Positions 1-12,608 are shown, numbered from the stretch's first letter. The stretch is 64,000 nt of DNA from Chara braunii (GCA_003427395.1 BFEA01000242.1:302845-366844), one strand, 5' to 3'. Notes: generated from the letters alone by a model not told the origin. Translations and numbers: made by a program.

Positions 1-264
1 CACATGTTATACACCGCCGCCACACTCGAAAAGAGTGACAGATTTTATTTATTTTATTCTATTTGGTGATCAACTTCTGATTGGCTGATCACACAAACTC
101 TGCGATGCCCGAACCCTAAATGAAGACCACGTATGATCACGGTGCCGTAATGCAAAAAAAAAATTAAATTAATCTTTTTTTTTTTTTCTATGTATTTAAT
201 TTTGACTCTTTGATCAACCGTTGTTTGACTAGTCACTTCTCAGCTCATCAACGACACACTTGTC

Positions 265-560
265 ATAAGTAAAGACCCCACGCAGTATTTGAACAGAGGC
301 TAAGCGGAACCGCACTCTGTGTTCTATTGAGCAGGGACAGAGCAGCATTACAACCCCGTGTAATATTCGAACAGGTGTAAGTAGGGCTGCACTCCGTATC
401 CTAGTCGAACAAGGATGACGCAGACTGTACCCCTGTGCAGTATTTGAACAGGGTTTGTGCAGGTTGCGTCCTTGTATTGTATATGAGTTGGGACACCCAT
501 GCGTAGTATTTGAGCAGGGGAGCATGTTCGCTGCACCCCTATGCAGAATTCGAACGAAAA
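265..560. repeat. ~40-bp hairpin minisatellite (array H1)
   Basis: About eight degenerate units spaced 38-40 bp share a core like CAGTATTTGAACAGGG. Several units fold on themselves. CCCTGT at 431-436 pairs with ACAGGG at 448-453. CTCTGT at 315-320 pairs with ACAGAG at 337-342. GTCC at 468-471 pairs with GGAC at 491-494. The unit near 496-519 has CCC and TGC pairing with GCA and GGG. The loop-side sequence is conserved while the arms vary. No coding function is seen. Confidence 0.7.
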
Positions 561-2756
561 AGGAGGGGGTAGCTGTATAGATATTTTGTAAAGCTCAAGT
601 TCCCGTTGTGCCTTGCACAATGAATAAATGAGACCTTGGCAGTACGGTATCACGTGCTGTAAACGACGAGTGACAACTTGACTGAGAACAGAAACGGCAC
701 AGTGAACGAAAATCAATGTGTTCGAGGTCAAACTCAGTACAGAGAACAAATATAATTTATCTAAGGAAAAGTCTCATCACTGTAAGCGGAGCACGTGCTG
801 TCGAAATTAGGCTCAATGCAATGATCAGAGTATCTCCTTGAGTGAGCGAATTTTGTGTAGTAATCAGCGTGTCACTTTGAGTAAAGACTGGTTTCATACA
901 GTGAGGGCAGACTAAGGCCAGACACTATGCAGCAACCAGAACAACAAACAAAGTGCAACCTAATTCTAAATAAACCCAAAATAGAAAACAGTGGGTGATC
1001 CAGATAAGAGCAAATTGAATACAGTGAATGAAATATAACACGCATGTGGTAAAATTTCAATGACACATGTTGTGACAGCAGCTGAAGCTGAAGCAGCAGA
1101 TCACATAACTTTCAATAGGATCAGACTCCATGCAGTACTTGTGTCTGTTTTGGATAAAGCCATACCATAGCATATTAGAGGCATGACCTATATTCATATC
1201 AAACTCGATACCTGTGTTCGAACCAGACTCAAGACCGATAATCAAGTCGAACTCGGATCACTCTCAAGGTTTCACTTCCAGAATCCGTTCATGCATACCT
1301 CTGAACCAAATTTAGTCACATACTCTAATCGGATTCATGCATTCCTTCAAGTGAGACTTGGATGCATATTGTGATCAAACACAAAGGTTATATAAAAGAC
1401 TCAATTACATAAGGCACTCAATTGCAGAACTCAGTGCAATTTTTTGCAAGTTTCTCAGTCAAACCTACATGCCAACTCAATTCAGTTTCACCTCAGAAAA
1501 TTCAGTTCAATTCGAGTACGTTCACTTCAAACTCTGTGAAAATAATTCAATCTCAGTCAATTTATACCAGGTTCAGCGGATTCAGTTTGGTCTCTGTAAG
1601 CTCGGATCAACTTCGGTGAACTCAGTCTCTGTAAGTTAAGGGCAACATCAGTGAACTCTCGAGTTCAGTTCAAAAACACAGTTTTGTCCAGAAACACAAG
1701 GCAAGTCCAAAAGCGGTACAGACCAAAAATTCAGTGAAGTTCTCACCGCTACAATCAGTGTCGTCCTCACCGCCAAACGTAGTAAGTTTCATTCGATTCA
1801 TAGAAAAAGGTTTGCTAGAAGAACTCCAAAAATTTCCAGTAATCCGAGATTCTAGAGGAGAACTAAGGTATTTTATTAACGAAAAAAAAAATAGATTACA
1901 AGAACCAAGTTTCAATGAACAGGAAGCAATTTATCAAGCATCAACTTATTCATCATAATTATATGTACCAGCACAGATAACTTATACAAAATCAGAAAAA
2001 ACGAAAAGTGAACGGTCAGAGGAAATTTTATTATGAATGGAGCTTGTAGAGTTATAGTTAACCAAATTCTACGTAGTCCAGGACTCTATCAGGCATAAAA
2101 TTCAAAAAATTACTTTATTTGATTGTTCATTGAAAGACTATGAACTAGTTCATCTGATTGATTGATTTCAAATTTCATTTGAAATCAATCAATCAATAAT
2201 AAATCCTATAGTATTAAAGACTACAATCATTAAAATACTATAACAGTTTTCACTGCAATTTTCATCAGATGTTGATCACAATTCTTAGTGAGAGTCCCAA
2301 CAAATTTCAACTCAGTTTCCCAATAAATTCTTAAGAAAAGTTCAGATCAGCTTTTCAGTGATTTCAACAAATCTTTGGTAATGAGCATAATTTTCATTGA
2401 AAATCTCAGCAAGTTCAACTCGGATACATATGAACTGGATTCAGTCTTTGCAGACTTTTTTCAGTTCCAGTAAATATAGTGAAATCAGTTTCATCTCTTC
2501 AAATTCAATCCAGTTTTCAGTAAGTTCAACTCAACCTCTGAGAATTCAGTTTCATCTCAGTAAGTTGGTTCAACATTGATTTCAGATCTACGTGTTACTT
2601 TAGGAAAAACTTCAGTTCAATTCAACTCTCAGTTCAGTGACAACGAATTTCATCCAGTCTCATTTTCAACGAGTGCAATCTCGGTGAACGAATTACTAAG
2701 CTCAGTCAAACCTCAATGATCAGGCTCAACAAATTGCATTTTCAAGAGATGTGGTC
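561..2756. other. AT-rich intergenic sequence, no gene recognised
   Basis: No reading frame here resembles a known protein; open stretches are short and of low complexity. Roughly 1,410-1,680 and 2,270-2,720 are built of degenerate repeats of TTCAGTTCAA and CTCAGTAAGTT type. An inverted repeat, GATTGATTGATTTCAAAT against its complement, lies near 2,157-2,200. I see no RNA gene or promoter I could defend. Confidence 0.5.
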
Positions 2757-3110
2757 GGGTCACAGCGGACAGTTTCGGTGATAGCAGCGTGAGTGATGAC
2801 CATAGCGGGAAGTCCCGGTGGTAGTAGCAATGACGATGGTCACAACAAACAGTTCCGGTGACGACAGCGCCAGTGTTGGCTTTAGCGGGCGGTCCCGGTG
2901 GTAGTAGCGACGACACTGGTCACAACGGACAGTTCCGGTGACAGCAAATTAGAGACAATGTTGGCCATAGCGGAAGACCCCGGTGGTAGCGGTCAAGGTG
3001 CTAGTCACAACAGACAACCCCGATGATAGCAGCAATAGAGCTGGTCATAGCGGGCTCTCCTGGTGACAGCAATTACAATTTATGTCACAGCAAGTGCTCT
3101 TGGTGACATC
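2757..3110. repeat. ~40-bp hairpin minisatellite with alternating unit types (array H2)
   Basis: Nine units of 39-45 bp alternate between two types, giving an ~80-bp dimer. One type has outer arms GTCAC and GTGAC (2,839-2,862; 2,919-2,942; 3,083-3,107). The other has ACCA and TGGT (2,799-2,824) or CCA and TGG. Inner stems also change in pairs: CGG with CCG, CGGG with CCCG, and CAAG with CTTG in the last unit. Complementarity survives although the arms differ between units. Confidence 0.75.
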
Positions 3111-5650
3111 AGAGCTCGGAAAGACTGGTCAGATAATAAGTGCGCAATTTTAAATCAACCGAAGACTCAAGGCAAGATTTTCTTGAGCACGGCAGATACG
3201 TTGAGAAACAAACTCAGGACTTGAGCACAATCATAAAATGCGCAAGAGACCTCATTTTGAGTACAAGTCAGCATCAGGCAAAATCGCTCAGGGACCACTT
3301 GACATCATATTAACGATTGTCTGATATCTGAGTATGATATCATCATCAGATGGAAGAGTGAGAGATGAGTGCAGAGACAATGGTTCTATGATCTATCTGT
3401 ATGTTTGTGCCCTTGATGTGATGAAAAACTCTCCTCTTCTCTCACGTGATCATCGATCTTGTTGTATCAAGTCTGTCTTGAGTCTCGCCTCGTGATCTCG
3501 TTTGAAGTTCTTGTTCGTCTTGTCGCAACTCTCAATTCCTAATTGGCACATTGATATGCATGCATTCAGATTGAATTTACTTCAATCTCCGCATATTTTA
3601 TTTGTTGTTCTGAATCTATTCAATCAATGGTTCATAAGACCGGGGTTCGGCGTAGACCGCAATTGAAGGGTCTCGCTTGAAGCTGGGCTCACACAACGGA
3701 AAATGATATTATTTTACGCATTAATTTCATTTTTTGCATTCAATTAACGACAAAATCCTGCGTGACATTCCGTTGGCCTTTTCGGTCCTCTAGAGGGCTC
3801 GACTGGAAAAATGTGCGACAACGGCAATGAAGGAGCAAATATTCACATGGGAACTTTGAAGACTAAAGCGGGGAAAGGTCCCACGTGAACAGCCCTGGCC
3901 CCCGCCCTGGTCCCTTCGCGCCAAAATACGGCTCACCCCCCTTCGAGTCCCAACTGGCATGCTCACGCCCCTACCTCTCACAGCAGATCGTAAGTAGCAG
4001 ACGGTAAACTTTCAACGGCCCCGCCAGCCTCTTGAATACGCAGGAACCCAAACGGGTCAGTCAAAGAGGCGTATGGTCAAGGTCCATGACTGTCATGACG
4101 GCTCCTTCGTGGAGGTGCAACCGCTGGCCCCTTCAGCCCACGCTGGCAGGTACCCCGCAACCAAACTTGGTACCGATGCTGATGTCGCGTCCTAGAAACA
4201 GGACCGGCATAAATAATAAAAAACATATAAAAATAAAAGTAATAACAACAATATAAGCATCGAGTGTTTTTGGGGAAGAGAAACGGTCAGTACCACTCTC
4301 AGTTCCGCCGACCGGGCCTACGGATGGGCCGACAACAAAACCAAGGGGGATAGCCCTGTTGGGCCCTCAACCCCTTGGCATCTTCAGCCGCTCCGATGTT
4401 CCATCGCCGCCGGTCGCCGCCTTCGATCTCTCGTACCTCTGCTTTGAAAGTCCAATGCCATTACCAATAGTGCTAGTACCGATGGTTGAGACAAATTACT
4501 GCAAAATTCAATATAAGTTATCGTCGCACGGCACGCGAGCCTACCAAAATACATCAAGGCTACTCCTTTGCCTACAGACCAAGCTCATGACTACCGACCT
4601 ATGCCGCCCGCCGCTCATAGGGTCTGGCTCCGTCCACCACTGTCAACCTCCTGTATCTACCGCGCGGAGGTCCTTGCTCACGTTCTATTCTCTCTCGTAT
4701 GCTTAAATCACTGCCCAAGGCAACACCACTTCCGATGACGCAGGCCGTCTGAACGCAGATGTACCATGGTCACTTCAGTAAAATAAAAAAATTTCCTAGT
4801 TTTAATCAAAGCCAAAAATTTTGCCGGCGGAAATGTCGACTCTATAGCATCAAAATAAGAATCGTCATGCGCGCTTCAAAGTTGCGCGCCCACACACACT
4901 TAGCTTCTAGTCAACCATTCAGTCAACGTGAACAAAACACAACCACAACTCGTGCAGTGTACTCAAATTTCAAACCAAACCTGTTTTCTGTTACTTGGAA
5001 ACCGGGGCCCGCTTCAGTTAGGCTCACGCTGTAGGCCTTGCGGCAGGGTCGCGCCCCCCTACTCATAGTGGCGTCAGAATCTACACGGCGGCCAAGCATA
5101 GGTCGCGCGCTTCAGCGTCATCCATGCTTCGGGTTGACTGATTCGGCAGGAGAGCTAGCGGACTTCAGCTTCAATTATCTTCGCCCTACTGACTGTATCA
5201 GTCAGCGCCGTTCGTGGTGTCTGGGGTAGCTCACAGTTCAACCACTTGAAGGCATTGTGGGGGAGTGCGCAACTATATAGGCCAGTGAAGGTTGTCTGTC
5301 GGGCTTGGGTATAGGAGCGAAGGGCTAACCGGGCCGGCCGGTAGTTGGGTGCCTTCGGCATCTTCTGCACAGTAGCCAGAGCCGCTGACCACGACTATGC
5401 ACTACTATAGTCGGACGGTATCGACACAGCGAGAGCGAACGTAGGTGAGGGGCTGCGCAAGGTACTTCTTGGAGCACGAAGGTGAGGATGGCGCCGAGGG
5501 GAAAGTACATTAGGTGCAAGGAGGAAAGAGGAGAAGTGTTAAAACCCCAGTAAGGCAACGAAGGTAGAGAAGGTAGAGGAGGGAGATCGTAAGAGCAGAC
5601 GATGGTGAAGGACAGAGAGAGAGAGCGGAGCCGGCGGGATGGAAAACACG
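3111..5650. other. Intergenic sequence, no gene recognised
   Basis: I see no convincing coding region. Open frames around 4,032-4,706 and 4,759-5,229 are short, lack domain motifs and overlap frames on the opposite strand. Base composition shifts from AT-rich to GC-richer near 3,780, which may mark the edge of an unrecognised degenerate insertion. No terminal repeats were found. Confidence 0.4.
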
Positions 5651-5654
5651 GGCA

Positions 5655-5856
5655 GATGAATCCGGACGCGAAGTCGCGCCGGATGCATGCAACATATGGG
5701 CGAAGGAGCGAAGCATCGACAGTCTGCGAAGGAGGCGAGGGAAGAGAGGCGAAGTGCGGAGGTAGCGAGCGGGCGACAGGGTGGCTGGCCTAAGGGAGCT
5801 CAAAGGCAAGGAAAAAGAAAGAATGAACCCGGGCGCGATTCCGCGCCGGATGCATT
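5655..5856. repeat. Pair of GC-rich hairpin repeats
   Basis: A ~34-bp motif occurs twice, at 5,655-5,690 and 5,822-5,856. In the first, TCCGG and CGCGA face TCGCG and CCGGA around a 2-nt AG loop, with one unpaired A in the 5' arm. In the second the inner arms are GCGCG and CGCGC. The inner arm pair therefore differs while pairing is kept. The surroundings (5,500-6,250) are purine-rich. Confidence 0.5.
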
Positions 5857-8800
5857 CGGCAGGGGAAGGGAACGGTGATGGCGGGTGGTGAGCCGGGGCG
5901 TAGCAAAGTAGAGAGGGCGCTCGCATTACTTCGTAGTTTTGGACGGGGGAAGAGGTGATTTTGAGGGATTCGGGTAGGGCGAACTAGATGGTAAGCTTAG
6001 TTTTGAGGGTAGGTTAGTAGAAATAGGAGTTAGTAGGGAAAACAGTACGCGCAGGGCTATGGCGGGAGTGAAGGAGGAAAATAAAAAACGGGTATCTGGC
6101 TCGTTTCCGAATGGAATCGAGCGAGAAAGGGGGCGAAATCGGGGTTTTGAGGCTGGCCGAATAGGATTATGAAGTTAGTTTTAGATGAAAGTTAGTAAAA
6201 TAGAAGGTAGATAGAGAAAGGACTGCACGGAGGGGGAGTTAGAAACAACAATGTACCATCACATTTTCTAGTAGTAGATTCATTCTCGTTTGTTTTTTTT
6301 GTCGATTAGGAGCCAGCGCATTGGCTTGGGGAATTGGCGATGAATCTCTCCGCATTTCAGAGAGAGATTCAGTCTCATTTTTATACTTTTAACGAGGGGG
6401 TTAATGCGGTGATCGTGCCCATCGTCGTGATCATCGTCCTATATCCGTTTTTTTTTCACGCGAAGGGTTGCTTTCTCCTCCATAGTCATGGTGATGCTGC
6501 GCGTTCCTAGCTGCTGCTTCGCTCGCGCGATCGCTGAGGAATGTGTGAATCTGACCAGGTTGTCGGCCGGATACGTTGGAAAGAGAGGGGGTAGTTAACG
6601 AGAGAGAGAGGAGGGAGTAGAGGAGAGAGATGGATACGACGGGGATCGAAAGAGGTCAAGAAGGAAGAAGAATCCGGGATGGTTGAGCACACGTACTTGA
6701 GCGCCATATGTCAGTGTATCGTTCCGTGTTCTAGTGGAAGAATCATGCGATTTTTGCTCATCCTATCGATGAAAGTAGCGTAAGGCCAGCCACGGGATCA
6801 AAGCGAGAGAGAGACAGAGAGAGGAAGGGGGGTGACTCACCTGTCCACCGCGATCCAACGTTGTCGCTCGTGCGTATCTTGCTGATCGAGATGCTCATTA
6901 TCAGAAGTTGTTAGCCATCCTTTTGGTAATGGGTTTTGTCATGATGATCTTCGCGCGCGCAGTAATACTCAGGCAATCTGAACTCTCAGTTGTCGGTATC
7001 TGGCCGAGATCGCAGCCCAATTCGGTGGAGGCAGGATACTAGCAAGAGAGGGAGAGATTGCACCTGAACGTGAGGTTGTATGGAAAATATATGAAATAAA
7101 ATGAAATAAAAATTATAATGTATTTTCCCGTGTTCTAACGGAAAGCTCATTCTTATTTGGCAAAGTTGGTGAGCAGTGGAGTGTGGCCTACTACCTGCGT
7201 AAGTCACTCGTCAGCAGGATTACCTTCATCGTTATCATTTGCAACTCGTGTTATTGCTACGTGCGTCCTGACCGTCTTCTGCATCGTAGTGCTCACCCTC
7301 GTGAGTGGCCATATCCTTCATTTGAGGTTGCTACCCCTCGCTCATCGGAGTCGTGGTCTTCGTATGGCGGGAGGAAGAAAGTGTTATGGAGGAAGAGAAG
7401 GGGAGTTCGCCTGCACATCGAGGAGCCAGACCTTGCTGCACCTGCCCACCTTGAACAACCCATGTCTTGTCAGAGTGTTCGCCTTTACGACGGTTGTGTT
7501 CGCAGTGCCTATCGATGTTGTACCACTGAGCTGCCTCGTTTTGCCCTCGTAGCCATGCATTCAACATGTATCAAGTTGGTGCCCCGACCATATGCATAAG
7601 GGGCTGGTAAGGCGAGGGGTATTCGAAGTCGACGGGGGTGACAGACAAGGAAGTTAAGGAGAGGAAGGGGGACGTTTGCCTGACCCGTATCTAACCACGA
7701 TACAGCGGAAGGTTCGCTGTCACTTTGGGAAAGCGCAGAAGGTAGAAGATGAGGGCATCAATCTCGGATAGCGTTCTCTTGCCACAGTTGTAGGTGGCAG
7801 TGAACCGCCTGTTTGGCGCTGCACTTGGTCGAGAATAACGGAAGTATACATCCCATTCCGCGTATTTGAAAGTGGTGTTCACACTGTTGATTCCGTGTAT
7901 TCGTGCTAAATTTTGGAGGTACGTCTAAGTGGCTTTTGATCCTAGTTCCTATAATGGTTGTACATAGTCGTTCCAGGTCCTGACACAACAAGGATTGACA
8001 GATTGAGAGTTCTTTCTTGATTCTATTGATGGTGGTGGCAAGGGTATGTTTGCTTTGACACATGAGCGGTAGGCTGTGCACCGGGAGGTTCGTGGCGTCG
8101 TTGATATCAGATTAGGAGAGTTGTTGTTCGTTGAGCGACTGCTCACTGAGTTACTGTTCGTTAAGCATGATGAACTCGCTGATTGCTGAATCAATTAAGT
8201 TTCTCAGATAGCAGAGATTACTAAGTTGTCGCTGACCCAGTTGTGCAATCTCCTGTACGCTTATTGCAGTGCGGGACTTATTGTGGCTTATGGAGTTGGG
8301 CTTTATGCACAAGCACAATGTCTAGCTGCTGCATGCGGCTGTCGCAGACTCTGGGTACTTGCTGAGCACGCACGTCATGCTTCGCCGCGTCTCATTTCCT
8401 CCACTACTAAGCCTAATGGTGCATCTAGTGTGCCCTACTACTGCATGCGATTGTTGCATAAATGGGCTGACTGTGTTGCGGAGGTTTGCATTCGTTTCGA
8501 ATAGAGTCCACGGGTGTACTCTATCTGAATACGGACGTTATAGACTGTGTAGTAACAGTTCGGTCTGAGATAACGATACAACGACTTGAGGAGGACAGTC
8601 AGGGGACCTGCGTTCAGATAAAGACCTGGCTACTTCTGCTGCGTTATTGACCATCATTGCGGGGTCCTCTGAAGTTTGAAGAGTTCAAGGCCCTCTCAGT
8701 GTGAGTTGAGTTGTCCCACCGTGACCCTTGGATCTCGAGAGTCTGAACTTCTATTTCTATCCTCCTTACTCTAAATCTAGTCTGAGGTTACAAGAGGAAG

Positions 8801-9126
8801 GCGGCAGGCGGGATTGCAACCCGTAGGTCCGCAACGAAATCTTGTGGGAGGTCGGCCCACCGATTGCGGGACCAGGCGGGGTTCTAGAGGCAGGAAACTT
8901 CAGGTATATTCTCGTCTGACACGTGTGATCCCTTCCTGTTATCCCTTGGGTATCTGAATATAACTATGGAAGGATATTACTTTTGTTTTGCTATGCATGT
9001 CAGGATATGTTTTTGTGAAAGGCTAAATGAACAAGTATATATGAGAGTTCAGATAAACCTTGAACGAATCCAAACAAAGTAAACAGGGGGAAGGTGGAAG
9101 CAAGGTGTCCTGCATGTGTTTGGACG
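5857..9126. other. Intergenic sequence, no gene recognised
   Basis: Purine-rich runs (GAGAGA type) occur at 5,600-6,000, 6,590-6,660 and 6,800-6,830. Two overlapping plus-strand frames at 7,157-7,599 (131 and 138 codons) are the longest open stretches, but neither carries a recognisable domain and the opposite strand is open too. I therefore do not call a gene. Nothing that looks like an RNA gene or transposon end is visible. Confidence 0.4.
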
Positions 9127-10400
9127 GGTCAACCCAAGGTTGAATCCCTCTAAGTTGAGTGGATTCAGTGTTGTGTTTTATTTATGTTTGTTGGGCTGAA
9201 TGTATGACCTTTTTGGGCAAGGCCTATCCGAAGTTGGACGATCCAGTCGCTGTTTCTTTTGGGGGTTTCTGAACACGAGGACGGGCGCCCTAAGTTGGGA
9301 GGACTCAGAATCCTGATGTTTCTTTTGGGTTGCTTAAAACGGAGCTAGGGATATTTTAAGTTGCGTAGACCCACTTCTGTGTCTGTTTTCTTCTGAGGAA
9401 AACTAAGGCATAAGGTTGGGCGTACCCTTAAGTTAGGGCGGCTCAGTCATAAGCCACGAACAGAAAGGTCAACCAAAGTATATAATTTTGATATATATAC
9501 TATACGAATCTATATCAGCTGACAGACCGGGCACCCTAAGTTGGGAAAGTCAGCCAGTAAGTCAGGTAGAACAAAAGAGAAGGGAAGCAAGTGAAAAATA
9601 TAATGAAGAGAACTCGGGCAGGCTGAGCGTACCCTTACGTTAGGGCGGTTCAGTCTTATGCTCGTGATAATATGAAGGAGCAGAGAGTTAGTATAAATCT
9701 TCTTTTATTTTCCCTTCTAAACACAGGCAGAACTGGATGTCTCCCTAAGTTGGGTAGGTCCGATCATCTGCCTAATAAGAGAGAAAAACATAAAGTTTGT
9801 GCAAGTATATCAATGGTTGTTCTCTTATATTGTCGTTGCGGAAACTAAGCGTACCATTAAGTTAGGGCGGCTTAGCCATACGTCGTTTGTGATTATTCAG
9901 GCAGATCAGTCGTACCCTTAAGTTAGGGTGGCCTGGTCATATTGTCTTATGTACCTAAAACTGTGCAGGCTAGCTAGGCGTACCCTTAAGTTAGGGCGAC
10001 CTAGTGATATGTCCTTGTCGTTGACATGATTTAGGTTGAACGTACTCTTAAGTTGAGCGGTCCGACCTTTTTGTCGTTCGTACTTGTTTTAGGCAGGTTA
10101 GGTACACCTCTAAGTTGGGGCAGCCTAATCCTATGCCCTACGTAACTTTGTTTAGAGCTGACTAGGCATACCCTTAAGTTAGGGCAGTCTAGTTTTATGC
10201 TTCATGTCGTCAGTTAAGCAGAAGTCAGACGTACCCTGAAGTTGAAGCGGTCTGATCATATGTTTTATGACTAGAGTCGATGTTGTGTTGGACATAGTCT
10301 TAAGTTAGGGCAGTCCAGTTGTGCGTACTTTTACTTGTTTACCTTAGGCAGGTTGGACATACCCTTAAGTTAGGGAATTGTCTGATCGTATGCCATAAAC
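9127..10400 (+). repeat. Array of about 17 hairpin units with conserved loop and covarying arms (array H3)
   Basis: Units are spaced roughly 55-115 bp and centre on TAAGTT, usually as CCCTTAAGTTAGGG. Outer arms differ from unit to unit but stay complementary. TGAATCC pairs with GGATTCA (9,141-9,167); GCTGAC with GTCAGC (9,518-9,554); AGGCAGA with TCTGCCT (9,725-9,773). CTAAGC pairs with GCTTAG (9,845-9,875); CTAGG with CCTAG (9,974-10,004); AGGTTG with CGACCT (10,033-10,068). TTAGG pairs with CCTAA (10,098-10,128); ACTAG with CTAGT (10,161-10,193); TCAGAC with GTCTGA (10,225-10,255); TGGAC with GTCCA (10,289-10,317). The inner stem is CCC with GGG, or CTC with GAG. Units 2-4 (9,210-9,380) are degenerate. 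No protein is encoded. I do not recognise the family. Confidence 0.85.
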
Positions 10401-10775
10401 AAGGGGCACATACAAAGGGAGAAAAACTGAGTGATCTAACGAACTACTTGGGTCAAACTGATGTGGGATTGTGAGAGATGTTTGTTTATGCATGCTTGTG
10501 GGCTCTCACTCTGGGGCATCTTTTTGATAGGTTAGCTGCTTAGATGCTCACCAGGTGCTTGAGCCATAGGCAGATGAGATGGATGATGGGAGGGAAGCTT
10601 GGGATAAAAATAAGACTGACCTTACTTAAGTTAGAGTTAACGATAACTCAGGACACCATCTTCTAAAAGTGGATCGTGTAAACTATCTTCAGTCCTAACT
10701 ATCAAGTAAGTGTCAAAAGTTATACCCAAGTATAACTTTGCTTTGTCTTTTTGTTTTCAACTTTGTATAAATCTT

Positions 10776-10966
10776 GACAGCCTCCTGTTCCTACGGGAAG
10801 CGCTGTCGAAATTTCTACAAATATGAGAGAGTTAGTTATTTTTGGACTCGTAGAAATTATGGAAAGACATTTTTCCTACGGGAAGCGTTGCCGAAATTTT
10901 GTATAATTTGGAGAGTTTCAACTAGGAGAAATCTGGCAATCCATCCTGTTTAGGGGATACGCTGCC
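10776..10966 (+). repeat. Three-unit hairpin repeat (array H4)
   Basis: Three units about 80 bp apart share CCTACGGGAAGCG-like and TGCCGAAAT-like blocks. Unit 1 has outer arms GACAGC (10,776-10,781) and GCTGTC (10,802-10,807) with inner TTCC and GGAA. Unit 3 has outer GGCA (10,935-10,938) and TGCC (10,963-10,966) with inner ATCC and GGAT. Unit 2 keeps TTCC and GGAA. It lies just downstream of H3 and may belong to the same unit of organisation. Confidence 0.6.
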
Positions 10967-12599
10967 GAAATGTTTTACATTTTAGATAAACATCAGAGGT
11001 AAGTTAGGAAGGTAGGATTATTTCTTGATCACTCAAGCATGGTTTGGGTATTGGCCTGTGCTGCATTGCAGATCACCTTTATTCAGAGTGATTCAAGGTT
11101 TGACTAGCTACAAGCTGATCCTACGAGGATCATCTTCTATTATGTTTTGATAACAGGTCGGTTTCCGGCTCAACTCTAATCCACTCTTGCTACTCAACCT
11201 AAAAGCTTTAGCCCTGTGGTTTGATTTGTTTCGTTGTGTTTTTACCCGGACTTTAATTGAATGATCATTTAATAAAGATGCTGAGTATTTTATTTTGAGA
11301 GTTGCACAAAAAGTGAAGCCTGTATAGCTAAAGCGAGGGGTGTGAGTGCAGAGAATGGTTGAAGTTGACCTCGTGTAGTGTGTGCTCTGTTGATGTGGAT
11401 CTTTGATGTGATTGCAGGTATGTTCTATGAATTCAAATCCAGACTTGGTTTTGAGTATGATTATATATATATATATTTGAAGGAAACCACATCGTGATTG
11501 TGAGAGTGATCGTCTCCCTTCTCATAATTTTTATATCATGTTTTTTGTGCCCGCACGACTCATTGAGGCCGTGCATAGTGATTGAATAAGTTCTGCATCG
11601 AGAGGAAAAAGAGATCTCTTTTTAGCTTTTGCTTTTTATAATTAATATGGTTGGACGTTGTAGTCCGTGGCAGCCGTCCAAGTCAAACCCCTTGACCTCG
11701 GGCCGCCACGACAGCTTGGAGCTGTCTACTCAACCCCTTTGCACAGGGTGCAGAAGAGGGTGTGGTCTTTAACCGCGCATGACGGTTGTCTAGCGTTGAG
11801 AAATTAACCCCTTAAGGCGCTTGTCAGCCGACACTTGAGTGTCGAACGTGACCCTCGAGAGCGCGATTATGGGTACTACATAGCACTCCATCAGTGCAAA
11901 TGCTCGCACATGCCCTCATGGCTGGTCAATATGAGGAGGCCATGCGCTCGCGCGACTCTTATACGAAAGTCCAGTGCGCGATACCTATATGATTCTCGCT
12001 GCAAAAAGTTATGGGTCGGGTACTGAAGGGACTGGGAGTGTTGCTGTGTTGTTTCTCGATGTGTTGTTGTGTCATTTGTTTTTGTATGAGTGTGAGTGTT
12101 GTGGTGTAACGCGTGGTGTGTGTGATGCGTTGCGATGTGTCCTAGTCGACCGGCGTCGAGTCGCGTTTGGGACCTCAGCCCCCCAGTGCGTCGATTCACG
12201 TACGGGTCCGATTCTGGGCGTTAACCGCACGTACCCCCTATGCTACAGCGAACAAGAAACGCCCTCGTCTGGGCCACCTCTGCAACTGCATACGAAAAGC
12301 CTTCGCATGTGGTTCAGTAGCTCGGCGGGCATACGCCCACCTAAGGGATGGTGACATCTCCCACAGGTGGAGGTAAGCGATGCCTCGCGTAACCCTGTCC
12401 TGTCGTAGGGGCTAGCGAGAGGTACGGCTGACGCATTCGAGCGACAAACGCTCTCCACGACAAGTCCTGCCAATGCGTGACGAGGCCGGGAGGGTCCCCG
12501 TGCGGGACCGATGTGCACGACAACGCTATGAAGTCCACCATGAATGAGCTCATCCTGGTGCCCGACCACGGAGTGACCGAGGTATAACTTGTCCAACTG
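10967..12599. other. Intergenic sequence upstream of element A
   Basis: No gene is recognised. A (TA)n run lies at 11,461-11,476. The 5' LTR of element A would be expected hereabouts, but I could not match any part of it to the sequence downstream of the element. Either it is deleted or too diverged to see by eye. Open minus-strand frames at 11,891-12,737 carry no domain motif. Confidence 0.35.
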
Positions 12600-12608
12600 T
12601 TCTACCAC

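Noticed and set aside
7157-7599. Two overlapping plus-strand frames of 131 and 138 codons
   Set aside because: No domain motif, opposite strand also open, neither frame has distinctive composition.
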